From Candidatus Woesearchaeota archaeon (GTDB lineage Archaea; Nanobdellota; Nanobdellia; Woesearchaeales; JAFGLG01), in contig JAFGLG010000002.1 in assembly GCA_016928155.1 (NCBI GenBank), positions 124,001 through 188,000 of the forward strand: DNA of 64,000 nucleotides, written 5' to 3'. The notes beneath the pieces were generated by a model, which saw only the letters and a list, made by a program, of their open reading frames with translations, was not told the DNA's origin and did no database searches. A program made the position numbers and the translations under genes. This document shows positions 19,503-27,073 of this stretch, piece by piece (position 1 is the stretch's first letter; every line of letters starts with the position of its first letter).

Positions 19503-19648
19503 TTTATCCAACCTCTGCCCTCATCTTTCTTCTGCTTGATGAGGAACTCAAATCCATGGGAGCGGTTCGCGAATATCTTCTCAGAGATCCTCTTGTCCAG
19601 CCACTCGAGAAGCTCCCTGTCAATCGACACTGTTATGCGTTCTTTCAT
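19499..19648 (-). CDS. Ribbon-helix-helix (RHH) DNA-binding protein, 49 aa
   Basis: A short frame reading MKERITVSIDRELLEWLDKR at its start, then a second helix and a basic tail ending GRGWIK. This is the RHH pattern: beta strand RITVSID with alternating residues for the DNA major groove, helix 1 ELLEWLDKRI, turn and helix 2 SHGFEFLIKQK. RHH proteins work as dimers that repress nearby promoters. The stop TGA overlaps the start ATG of the giant surface gene (ATGA), so regulator and surface proteins are translated together. Palindromes in the upstream region are candidate operators. Confidence 0.82.
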   Translation of the reverse strand: MKERITVSIDRELLEWLDKRISEKIFANRSHGFEFLIKQKKDEGRGWIK

Positions 19649-19654
19649 TTTTTA

Positions 19655-19800
19655 GACCAGTATAGGCTAGTGCATACTAATACTTAATTATGTAGTTTTT
19701 GTATTAAGTAATATTTAAATGTATCTATTTGTATAATTATGTACTAATTAGTAATAGATAATAAGAATAATACATATTAGTACATACTTAAATATCATTA
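19655..19800 (-). promoter_or_regulatory. AT-rich promoter with TACTAAT palindromes ahead of the RHH-surface operon
   Basis: About 145 bp of very AT-rich DNA holding a perfect 12-bp palindrome TACTAATTAGTA at 19742-19753, and related TACTAATAC at 19675 and TATTAGTACATAC near 19775. Repeated half-sites of this type suit a dimeric RHH repressor acting on its own promoter. TATA-like runs occur throughout, so the exact start is not clear. Confidence 0.5.
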
Positions 19801-19891
19801 TCTATCTTTTTAGAAGGAAACAGGAAAACAGGGGCATATAGAGAAAGAAGGGGAAGAGAAAATAGGAGGAATAAATGAAAAAACCGCAGAA

Positions 19892-20257
19892 TCAGCCAAA
19901 AACCGATTTAGCCCTCCTAAGAAGGTCTTCAGGATCAAACGGCTTTGTTATGTAATCAGCGCTGCCGCCCAAAGAGAGGGCCTTCATCTTGTCAGACCAT
20001 TCTCCCTTTGCTGTAAGGAATATTATCGGGATGCTTTTCATGGCCTCATCGCGCTTCATGACCCGCATTGTATCATAACCATCCATCTGAGGCATCATCA
20101 CATCAAGGAGGACAAGACTGGGCTTATGCTTCCTTATCACATCAAGCGCCTCCTCCCCTGAAAGGGCGCCATGAACCTCAAAGTCATCCTGCAGCGTCAT
20201 CTTCACCAGATTCAGGATATGCTGCTCATCATCCACAACCACAATCTTTCTCTTCAT
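19892..20257 (-). CDS. Stand-alone response-regulator receiver (CheY-like)
   Basis: 121 aa. ATG 20257 follows AGGAGGTG with 5-nt spacing, better than the upstream ATGs at 20290 and 20287. Receiver residues: acidic pair VDDE near the N terminus, phospho-acceptor Asp in LVLLDVMMPQMDG, Thr/Ser in IIFLTAKG and the Lys in ITKPFDP. No output domain, so it acts by protein contact. It is the last gene of a five-gene two-component cluster, 53 nt after the histidine kinase gene. Confidence 0.9.
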   Translation of the reverse strand: MKRKIVVVDDEQHILNLVKMTLQDDFEVHGALSGEEALDVIRKHKPSLVLLDVMMPQMDGYDTMRVMKRDEAMKSIPIIFLTAKGEWSDKMKALSLGGSADYITKPFDPEDLLRRAKSVFG

Positions 20258-20310
20258 AACAACACCTCCTACTTCTTGATCATCCATCATTCACTCAAAT
20301 CAAAAAAACA

Positions 20311-22608
20311 TCATATCTCCGGCGGGCAGAAGACATGCCAGCCCATGCTATCATTCCCCTTAACAAAAGGGCAGTCATCATGGCTGCAGTCGATATGCTC
20401 CCAGCAAATCTTCTCCTCAGGCATCTTATCAGTCTTCCTCAGAGGCAGGGCAAAGCTTATCATGGTGCCGACACCGACCTTGGACTTGACTGCAATGAAG
20501 CCATTATGCAATCCGACAAGCTCCTTGAATATCGCAAGACCCAGGCCTGTGCCTCCCTGAGACCTGGTGAGCTTCGAGTCGACCTGATAGAACCTCTGGA
20601 ACAGCTTGGGTATCTCAGAGCCCTCGATGCCAATGCCTGTATCTGACACGCTTGTGACCAGAAACTTAGAGGTCGGCTTCACTGATATCTTGACAGTGCC
20701 TCCTTCATCAGTGAATTTGATTGCATTTGAAACCAGATTCGTGAGCATCTGGTCTGCCTTGTGCTTGTCTGCATAAACCTTCGGAAGAGCAGGCGGCAAA
20801 TCCTTCTTTATCACAATATTCTTCTTCAGGGCCTGATGGATCATCCTGTTGTTCACAGAATGGATCACCTTGGCCATGTCTATCTTCTCCCTGTTGAGAG
20901 ACATCTTCCCTGACTCGAGCTTCGAGAGGTCGAGTATGTCATTTATGAGAGCGGCGAGCTTGTCAGACTCTGTGTTGATGATCGAGAGGCATTTCCTCTG
21001 CACAGCATTGTTCTTTATCCTGCCCTGGAGCATGAGCGATGCATAACCCTTTATGCTGGTCAGGGGCGTCTTGAGCTCATGGGAGACAATGCTCACAAAA
21101 TCAGACTTCAGCCTGTCAAGCTCCATGAGCTTCTTGTTCTTCTCCTCAAGCTCCTTTGTCTTGGCCTCGAGCTCCTTTGTCGCCTGGAAAATCTCCTCCT
21201 GAAGCGTCTTGTTGAAATTATCGACCTTATGGTAAAGACGGGCGTTCTCTATGGACATAGCGACACTGTTTCCGAGCACCTGCAGCTCAGAAAGCTTGCC
21301 CTCAAACTCATTCAGCCTGTCGCTCTCGACATTCAGTACACCTATAAGCTTGTTATGGACAAAAAGGGGAACAGCAGCCTCTGACTTCGTATCAGGAGAA
21401 GCACGGATATATCTCTTGTCCTTATCCACATCATTGATCACCAGCGGAAGGCCCTTCTTGGCGACCCAGCCTGTGATGCCCTCACCTATCCTGAGCCTTA
21501 TCCTGCTCATGACAGATGTATCATAACCGTCTGATGCGACAGTCATCAGATAACTCCCTTTCCTGAGCAGGATGGCAGTCCTCCTGCCGCCCAGAAGCCT
21601 CAGGGCCCTGTCAAGGATTATATTGAGCACCTTGTCAAGACGCAATGTGGAGCTCATAGCATGACTGATCTCCAGCAGGCTCTTGAGCCGCTCGGTGTCC
21701 CTCTTGACAGTCGAATAGAGCTTCGCATTCTCTATGGCAACTGCAGCCTGGCTGGCCAGGATAGTCAGCAGAGATTTCTCGTCATCATTGAACCTCCTAC
21801 TGCGCTTCGTGTAGATGTTCAGGGCGCCGAGGGGAGCTGTCTTGGAGACAAGAGGGACAGAAAGGAAAGATGTCAGGCCTGCCTTCTTCGCAATAGCCCT
21901 GTGCTGGAACCTGTTATCATTCTGCACATCAGGGGATTCCTGTATCCCCCTTGTCATTATCGCCTTACCTGTAAGGCTTCCCTGCAACAGGACCGGATCC
22001 TTCTGGATATACTCCTCTCCAAGATTATAGACTGACTCGACCTTCAGATTCTTCTGGGACTCATCCAGGAGGAGTATAGAACAGACATCCACCCTGAAAA
22101 GCTTGACAATCTTTATTATTATCAGGTTCAGGACCTTCTCAATATCAAGAGTGGCAGCGAGGGTGGATGACACATCCTGGACAGCAGATATCCTCCTCAA
22201 CTTCCTCTCATTCTCCCAGAGAAGATTCTTCTCCTCAGTCACATTGTTCCATTCAATCAGCACACCCTGATAGGCCCTGCTGACAAAAATAGGATTGAAA
22301 CAGCACTTGAAGAAAAAATCCCTGCCACCCGCAGACAGGGTCAGCTGGGTGGTGAGCGTTTTCCTCTTCTTCGAGAATTCCCTGAACGACTTCATGAAAT
22401 TCTCATCATCTATGCTGATCCCCGGATTCCCGATGAAATCAGAACCGAGCACATCCTTCCTCGACAGCTTCAGAATCCTGAGCGCAGAGCTGTTGATGTT
22501 AGAGACCCTGTCCCTGCTGTCCAATATTATGACAGGATGGCTCATATTCCTGATCAGGATATCGTCAGGGATGTTCATCATGCCACCCTTCCTTGATCTG
22601 GCCGCCAT
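20311..22608 (-). CDS. Hybrid-input sensor histidine kinase: PAS-GAF-GAF-HisKA-HATPase
   Basis: 765 aa, soluble. Domains: PAS (about 12-135), GAF (about 145-295, SSTLAATLDIEKVLNLII), second GAF (about 305-460, SSTLRLDKVLNIILDRAL), coiled coil, HisKA with H box IVSHELKTPLTSI, then N box LTNLVSNAIKF, G1 VSDTGIGI and G2 GGTGLGLAI. The last 35 residues carry a small Cys module (CWEHIDC, CPF, FCPPE) like zinc-binding two-CW tails of signalling proteins. ATG lies one base after the stop of the upstream regulator gene. It likely senses a soluble ligand and phosphorylates the neighbouring receivers. Confidence 0.92.
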   Translation of the reverse strand: MAARSRKGGMMNIPDDILIRNMSHPVIILDSRDRVSNINSSALRILKLSRKDVLGSDFIGNPGISIDDENFMKSFREFSKKRKTLTTQLTLSAGGRDFFFKCCFNPIFVSRAYQGVLIEWNNVTEEKNLLWENERKLRRISAVQDVSSTLAATLDIEKVLNLIIIKIVKLFRVDVCSILLLDESQKNLKVESVYNLGEEYIQKDPVLLQGSLTGKAIMTRGIQESPDVQNDNRFQHRAIAKKAGLTSFLSVPLVSKTAPLGALNIYTKRSRRFNDDEKSLLTILASQAAVAIENAKLYSTVKRDTERLKSLLEISHAMSSTLRLDKVLNIILDRALRLLGGRRTAILLRKGSYLMTVASDGYDTSVMSRIRLRIGEGITGWVAKKGLPLVINDVDKDKRYIRASPDTKSEAAVPLFVHNKLIGVLNVESDRLNEFEGKLSELQVLGNSVAMSIENARLYHKVDNFNKTLQEEIFQATKELEAKTKELEEKNKKLMELDRLKSDFVSIVSHELKTPLTSIKGYASLMLQGRIKNNAVQRKCLSIINTESDKLAALINDILDLSKLESGKMSLNREKIDMAKVIHSVNNRMIHQALKKNIVIKKDLPPALPKVYADKHKADQMLTNLVSNAIKFTDEGGTVKISVKPTSKFLVTSVSDTGIGIEGSEIPKLFQRFYQVDSKLTRSQGGTGLGLAIFKELVGLHNGFIAVKSKVGVGTMISFALPLRKTDKMPEEKICWEHIDCSHDDCPFVKGNDSMGWHVFCPPEI

Positions 22609-22609
22609 C

Positions 22610-23596
22610 TTATCCCATCGCCTCGATCGCCTTCATTATCCCTGAGCCGCTGAACTTCTTCATACCGAGGGCAATCCTATCCCTCACTGCAGAGACATCC
22701 TGGCCATTGTACACGAAAGGAATGAAGCTCTCGAAATCCTCCATGATGCCCTCCACAAACCGCTCTTCCCTACCTGTCAGGACACAGAACCTATTCCTGC
22801 CCATGGCTCCTGCGAAAGCTATGCTGCCCTTGTGGCCGTCAGTCCTGTGCGTGAAGAGATTAGAGACAAGCCTCTGCACCTCATTCGACCTCTTGTAGCC
22901 GAAGCTCTCCTGGAACTTGCCGATATTATTGAGAGTGAACACATAAAGCCTGGCATCCTCCAGCGGCACCCTGCCCAATAAGGAGATGAGCTCCTTCCTG
23001 GGATCGACACCTATGGACCTCCCAAGATCCGAAGAATCGAACACAGACCTCACCATGGCCCTCAGCTCTCCAGGATCAAAAGGCTTGACAATATAATCCT
23101 CAGCACCGACATCAATGCCGTCCATCTTCTCCGCAAGCTTCCCTTTGGCTGACAGGAACAGGACAGGGATGTGGGCAGTCGCCTTGTTAGACTTGATCTT
23201 ACGGCAGACCTCATATCCGTCTATGCCAGGCATCATGATATCAAGGATGACAAGATCCGGAGACCCGAGATAGACCTTCTCCATGGCATCAAGCCCTGAG
23301 AAGGCTTCCAGGACATCATGATCATCGCCGATCGTGAGCTTCACCAGGTCCACAATATGGGGTTCATCATCAACAACAAGCACCTTCTTCCTGCCGCCTG
23401 ACCTTAGCTTCCATATCTTAGCCTGCGCAACAACAGAAAAATCTATCTTGCCCTCTGACCTCAGCACCTGGAGATATTTGGAGACAGTCAGCCTGTTGTG
23501 GCCGATGCCCTTCGACAGCTCAAGGCTGGAAGCGCCCGGATTCTCATTCAGGTACCTCAAAACCTTCCCCTTTATGCCTTCATCCAAATTTATCAC
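22610..23596 (-). CDS. wHTH-receiver-degenerate GGDEF protein
   Basis: 328 aa. Residues 1-65 form a winged helix (LELSKGIGHNRLTVSKYLQVLRS); 70-190 a receiver (VVDDEPHIVDL, LVILDIMMPGIDG, LFLSAKG, VKPFDP); 195-328 resembles a GGDEF domain in layout (LYVFTLNNIGKFQESFGY) but the signature GGDEF is replaced by AMGRNRF, so diguanylate cyclase activity is not expected. The order DNA-binding then receiver is opposite to common bacterial regulators. The start overlaps the end of the upstream receiver gene by 4 nt. Confidence 0.85.
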   Translation of the reverse strand: MINLDEGIKGKVLRYLNENPGASSLELSKGIGHNRLTVSKYLQVLRSEGKIDFSVVAQAKIWKLRSGGRKKVLVVDDEPHIVDLVKLTIGDDHDVLEAFSGLDAMEKVYLGSPDLVILDIMMPGIDGYEVCRKIKSNKATAHIPVLFLSAKGKLAEKMDGIDVGAEDYIVKPFDPGELRAMVRSVFDSSDLGRSIGVDPRKELISLLGRVPLEDARLYVFTLNNIGKFQESFGYKRSNEVQRLVSNLFTHRTDGHKGSIAFAGAMGRNRFCVLTGREERFVEGIMEDFESFIPFVYNGQDVSAVRDRIALGMKKFSGSGIMKAIEAMG

Positions 23597-23976
23597 CTTT
23601 TGACATCCAATCTCCCTGCAAAAAATGAATCCACCTTATTCCTGAGAAGCTCAGGCTCAAACGGCTTGGGGACATAATCAATCACTCCAAGCCTTCTCGC
23701 CCTGTCGACGTCATCCTTGGAATGCTTTGCACTCAGGATGATGACAGGCATATCCTTTGTCCTGAGGCTGGACCTCAGCTTCTCGAGAAACGCGAACCCG
23801 TCGATCTTCGGCATCATCAGATCAAGTATCACCAGGTCAATATCATCTGACATCCTCTCTATGGCTTCCATGCCGTCCTTTGCAGTGACAAGATCATACG
23901 ACTCCTTCAGCACCATCTCCAGCAGAAAATTTATCGCGAACTCGTCATCCACGACCAATATCTTCTTCCTTAGCAA
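23593..23976 (-). CDS. Response-regulator receiver protein
   Basis: 127 aa single receiver: VVDDEFAINFLLEMVL, phospho-Asp in LVILDLMMPKIDG, IILSAKH and YVPKPFEPE. No output domain. The ATG is 11 nt downstream of the preceding receiver gene's stop and its end overlaps the wHTH-receiver gene by 4 nt, so it is co-translated. Confidence 0.9.
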   Translation of the reverse strand: MLRKKILVVDDEFAINFLLEMVLKESYDLVTAKDGMEAIERMSDDIDLVILDLMMPKIDGFAFLEKLRSSLRTKDMPVIILSAKHSKDDVDRARRLGVIDYVPKPFEPELLRNKVDSFFAGRLDVKR

Positions 23977-23987
23977 GCTGGTTTACC

Positions 23988-24497
23988 TCAGATCAGATTC
24001 TGCTGGATCTTCTCGATAAGCTCGGAAGGCTCGAAAGGCTTTGTCACATAATCTATAGCGCCTGAATCGATGCCCTCGAACTTGTCTACAAGCTGGTCCT
24101 TCGCAGACAGCATGATTATAGGTATGTTCCGTGTCGCCGGGATGTCCTTCAGCCTCCTGGTGACCTCGAAGCCGTCAAGGCCGGGCATCATGATGTCCAT
24201 GGTTATCAGGTCCGGCTGCTCTCTGATTGCCATCTCTACAGCCTCCTCGCCGGTATAAGCGCCGAGGATCGTGTACTGATCGCTCAGGCTCATCTTTATG
24301 AGATCAACTATGTGCGGCTCATCATCCACGACCAATATCTTCTGCTTGTGCGATCCCACCCTGATGTTCTCCTTCTGCCTGTCAAAAATCTCACTGATGC
24401 TCTCGGGCTCATACATCATCGCCGACAGCTCATTGAGTGTCCTGCTCCTCATCTTCTTCCTGTAGAGCTTCTTTGCCTCATTAACCGAAATCTTCAT
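23988..24497 (-). CDS. Response-regulator receiver with N-terminal extension
   Basis: 169 aa from ATG 24497, which follows GGTGGTGGAG; an upstream ATG at 24527 lies in the operator-like palindrome and is rejected. The first 50 residues are charged and helical (KISVNEAKKLYRKKMRSRTL) with no recognised fold; residues 55-169 are a receiver (VVDDEPHIVDLIKM, LITMDIMMPGLDG, IIMLSAKD, VTKPFEP). First gene of the two-component operon. The N-terminal part may be the link to a target protein. Confidence 0.88.
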   Translation of the reverse strand: MKISVNEAKKLYRKKMRSRTLNELSAMMYEPESISEIFDRQKENIRVGSHKQKILVVDDEPHIVDLIKMSLSDQYTILGAYTGEEAVEMAIREQPDLITMDIMMPGLDGFEVTRRLKDIPATRNIPIIMLSAKDQLVDKFEGIDSGAIDYVTKPFEPSELIEKIQQNLI

Positions 24498-24516
24498 CTC
24501 CACCACCCCTTTCAGC

Positions 24517-24553
24517 ATACTGATCATTTCAGTATACAGTTATGATAATCATA
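24517..24553 (-). promoter_or_regulatory. Two palindromes at the two-component operon promoter
   Basis: ATACTGA-TCATT-TCAGTAT at 24517-24535 and TATGAT-A-ATCATA at 24541-24553. On the minus strand a TATA-like TTTTTAAGTT lies at about 24566-24575, placing initiation close to these palindromes, a good position for operators. Confidence 0.45.
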
Positions 24554-24818
24554 ATTGTATATGAACTTAAAAAGGCTTTGGCAAATTTTTTGTATATGAA
24601 AAAAAATAAAACTTTTTCCACTCTGAAGTTAACACATTATTAAGTGTATAAACAAACTAGATATGAAGCATATAAACAGACTATGAAACATAAACAAACA
24701 AAACAAACCTTGTGCATATAACCAAACTTAGATATGCCACAAACAAAGAGAAGAACAGAGGGCGAAACAGCCTGATAATTGATAACACTTATAACTTATG
24801 ACATCCCCGGGTGATGCA
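24554..24818. other. AT-rich intergenic region between divergent genes
   Basis: No gene seen on either strand. It holds the promoters of the two-component operon (minus) and the MscS-like gene (plus), and loose repeats of ATAAACARACTA with ATATGA between 24640 and 24720. No hairpin with T-run. Confidence 0.5.
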
Positions 24819-25391
24819 ATGGGGGTCTTTGAAACACTTGAGAATGCACTGAATGGTTCAGTGGAATTCATAAGGGAACATTTCGGAAACCATCTCATAG
24901 CCATACTCATACTGTTCATCGGCTTATTCATAGGAAGATTCTTCGAGAGGCTCATACACAAGAGCCTTTCAGAGATAGAGCTCAACAAGATAATCAGGAA
25001 AATCATAATAACAGAATCAGATTTCGAGAACCTGATAGCAAAATCCGTGAGCTACCTGATATACCTTGTCAGCGTGATCCTGTTCCTCGTCAAGATAGGG
25101 GTTGTGAAGACACTGTTTTGGATAATCGTGGTGATAGCAGCCCTGCTCGCCATATCATCCCTGCTGTTCGGGGTAAGAGACATGATCCCGAATCTCTGGG
25201 CAGGATTCTTCATCGGCAGAGGAAAGAGGCACAAGACAGGAGACAGGATAAGCATAGGCGATGTCGAAGGCACCATAAAAAAATTCTCGATAACAGACGT
25301 CGTCGTGGAGACCTATGATGGAAACCTCATGCACTTCGCAAACTCCAAGATAGGCAAGGAATTCAAGATAAAGAAGCTAAAGAAGAGTTAG
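24819..25391 (+). CDS. Small mechanosensitive ion channel, MscS-like
   Basis: 190 aa. ATG 24819 follows GGTGATGCA, giving a usual SD spacing; an upstream ATG at 24798 is possible. Three hydrophobic segments (LIAILILFIGLFIGRFF, SYLIYLVSVILFLVKIG, FWIIVVIAALLAISSLLFG) and then the MscS beta domain (HKTGDRISIGDVEGTIKKFSI, MHFANSKIG). Much shorter than E. coli MscS because the C-terminal cage domain is missing. Releases osmolytes or ions on membrane tension. Overlaps the convergent gene's end by 15 nt. Confidence 0.82.
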   Translation: MGVFETLENALNGSVEFIREHFGNHLIAILILFIGLFIGRFFERLIHKSLSEIELNKIIRKIIITESDFENLIAKSVSYLIYLVSVILFLVKIGVVKTLFWIIVVIAALLAISSLLFGVRDMIPNLWAGFFIGRGKRHKTGDRISIGDVEGTIKKFSITDVVVETYDGNLMHFANSKIGKEFKIKKLKKS

Positions 25392-25721
25392 GCTTGCGAC
25401 CGGCGTATATGTGACTGTACCAGGCTTCCTGTAGGCGAGCCTATAACCTGACATACCATCACCAGTGACTGAAAGCGCATCCACACCTGCCAATTTGGCC
25501 ATGGCCAGAGCAACAATCCCATGGAAAGGATCCCCCTTACTCGGGGAGAAACCGAGGGCCTGCTCAAGATGGGAAATATTATCATATTCCCCTGAAAGAG
25601 GCTTCAACTTTGGGTCAGCCGGCAAAAAATACAGGGGCCGATTAGCCGGAATCCCAGCCTCATTCCTTATCCTCAATATACCACCCCAATGCAAGAATTC
25701 AATAATCCAATCCGGATTCAA
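25377..25721 (-). CDS. Hypothetical protein, 114 aa
   Basis: Not recognised. The frame could begin at ATG 25763 inside the upstream UPF0147 gene, but TTG 25721 overlaps that gene's stop as TTGA, the same coupling seen at the vapBC pair in this window, so I prefer it. Contains a globular-looking part (FSPSKGDPFHGIVALAMAKLAG, then VTGDGMSGYRLAYRK). Convergent overlap of 15 nt with the MscS-like gene. Codon usage is less like the neighbours; it may be real or a fortuitous frame. Confidence 0.45.
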   Translation of the reverse strand: MNPDWIIEFLHWGGILRIRNEAGIPANRPLYFLPADPKLKPLSGEYDNISHLEQALGFSPSKGDPFHGIVALAMAKLAGVDALSVTGDGMSGYRLAYRKPGTVTYTPVASLTLL

Positions 25722-25972
25722 TTCCCGTTGCCGAGCATCTCGAGCATAGAAACAAGATTCCATATCTGGGTCCGGGTATAAGACTGGAGGTTAGTGTCGT
25801 CAGCGACCTCCTCGATCTCTGTCAGGGCCTTGTTTATCCTTATCGAGAGCTCAAGATCCTCCTTCAGTATATCTATGATGGTCTCAAGCTTTGATTTGAC
25901 GTTCTTAGGGACAGTATTATCCTCAAGAAGCTCGTGAATGACCTCGACAATGCCGCTTATCTCCTCTTCCAT
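25718..25972 (-). CDS. UPF0147 family protein
   Basis: 84 aa. Shows the UPF0147 pattern: ELLEDNTVPKNVKSKLETII, a middle helix, then EVADDTNLQSYTRTQIWNLV. All-helical archaeal protein of unknown role. ATG 25972 sits 5 nt after the prefoldin stop. It belongs to the eL43-rpo12-pcc1-prefoldin cluster, the order seen in many archaea. Confidence 0.85.
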   Translation of the reverse strand: MEEEISGIVEVIHELLEDNTVPKNVKSKLETIIDILKEDLELSIRINKALTEIEEVADDTNLQSYTRTQIWNLVSMLEMLGNGN

Positions 25973-25977
25973 ATTAA

Positions 25978-26310
25978 TCACTTCTTCTCCTTCCTGATGG
26001 TCTCCATCACTTCAGTCTGGACAGACTTAGCCTTGTCTTTCAGAGAATTCTCCTGCTTCTCGATGTTCTTGATCCTCAGATTCAAAATATCCTGCTTCGA
26101 CCCAAGCTCCTCCTTAAGGGGCTTCTTGTCAGCAGCAACCATGATGTTGCCCACGATCCTGTATGCCTTATCGGTCCTGTCAAGCTCGCTCAGCGCTGAC
26201 TCGACCTCCATGAGCTGGGCCTGAAAACCCTGCTTCTGAGAAAGGAGCTGATGCATGCTCTGCTCGATCATGGTCAGCTGGTTTATCTTCTGTTCTGTCT
26301 CCTTGTCCAT
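25978..26310 (-). CDS. pfdB: Prefoldin beta subunit
   Basis: 110 aa, two coiled-coil helices joined by a beta-hairpin region (ELDRTDKAYRIVGNIMVAAD). Prefoldin is a jellyfish-like hexamer that passes unfolded proteins to the thermosome. ATG lies inside the end of pcc1 (28-nt overlap). Location directly after the KEOPS subunit gene is the archaeal norm. Confidence 0.9.
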   Translation of the reverse strand: MDKETEQKINQLTMIEQSMHQLLSQKQGFQAQLMEVESALSELDRTDKAYRIVGNIMVAADKKPLKEELGSKQDILNLRIKNIEKQENSLKDKAKSVQTEVMETIRKEKK

Positions 26311-26528
26311 GTCAAAGCACCCATCTTCTCATAAACTATGATATATTTGCAAATCGTGTTGAGCGTAATCCTGAGGGCAGTCGCATCCTCGGCGGTTATC
26401 CTGAACTTCAGGAGGCTTCCCTTCATCTCCACCCTGACAGATGACCTGTCCTTGTCCCTCAGCTCCTTCTCCAAAACCTTCCAAAGCCCGTCTACTTCCC
26501 CACGCACCTCAATCTGGGCAGAGTACAT
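26283..26528 (-). CDS. pcc1: KEOPS complex subunit Pcc1
   Basis: 81 aa with the Pcc1 layout: N-terminal strand SAQIEVRGEV, RVEMKGSLLKFRITAEDATALRITLNTICKYI. Pcc1 dimerises and helps the Kae1-Bud32 complex make N6-threonylcarbamoyladenosine (t6A) in tRNAs. ATG follows rpo12 by 10 nt; the last 28 nt overlap prefoldin beta. Confidence 0.88.
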   Translation of the reverse strand: MYSAQIEVRGEVDGLWKVLEKELRDKDRSSVRVEMKGSLLKFRITAEDATALRITLNTICKYIIVYEKMGALTWTRRQNRR

Positions 26529-26538
26529 CTTATCTTGC

Positions 26539-26676
26539 TTACCTTGCCTTGACCTTCGTGAGCGAAGTGCGAGGCTTGAACAGGATCTTGCTTCCGCAAT
26601 AAGGGCATCTCACCTTCTTCCTCAGAAGCTCAGTCGAGATCTCCTTGTGGCACTGGAAGCATTTGTAGAGAACCAT
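26539..26676 (-). CDS. rpo12: DNA-directed RNA polymerase subunit Rpo12 (RpoP)
   Basis: 45 aa zinc ribbon: YKCFQCHKEI and VRCPYCGSKILFKPR. ATG 26676 starts one base after the eL43 stop; upstream ATGs lie in the eL43 gene and are rejected. Length is normal for archaeal Rpo12. Confidence 0.92.
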   Translation of the reverse strand: MVLYKCFQCHKEISTELLRKKVRCPYCGSKILFKPRTSLTKVKAR

Positions 26677-26677
26677 T

Positions 26678-26932
26678 TTATTCTTCAATCTCCTCCAAAG
26701 ATCTGAGAGCCGGAACCTTTGTGACAAAATAAGCCTTGCTCGTGAACTTAGAGAGGCACTTGGAGCAGAAGAATATGCCTGCCGCCTCCCTCTTCACCTT
26801 CAGAGAATTGCAGTAAGGGCATTTCTGCCTGGCCTTCTGAACCTTCTCAACATCAGCCACCTTGGCCCTGATCTTCCTTCCATACCTCGGACCAAATCTC
26901 CTAACTGACCCGAAACCTTTCTTTGAAGCCAT
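26678..26932 (-). CDS. rpl37ae: Large ribosomal subunit protein eL43 (L37ae)
   Basis: 84 aa with C4 zinc ribbon (CPYCNS, FFCSKCLSKF) and the basic RFGPRYGRKIRAKV start. First gene of the eL43-rpo12-pcc1-prefoldin-UPF0147 operon. Confidence 0.94.
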   Translation of the reverse strand: MASKKGFGSVRRFGPRYGRKIRAKVADVEKVQKARQKCPYCNSLKVKREAAGIFFCSKCLSKFTSKAYFVTKVPALRSLEEIEE

Positions 26933-27073
26933 CTCGATTCTCCCTCAGTCCACAGCATGCATATATAACAATGAATTATTATGGACCTTGGAAAAAAGGC
27001 ACCCCTTTATAAATATTATGAAATAATGAATCATTTTTAAATACATCTAAAACGCGTCCAAAAGGCTCCAGAC

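Noticed and set aside
22610-23596. Active diguanylate cyclase
   Set aside because: The GGDEF signature is replaced by AMGRNRF, so catalysis is not supported.
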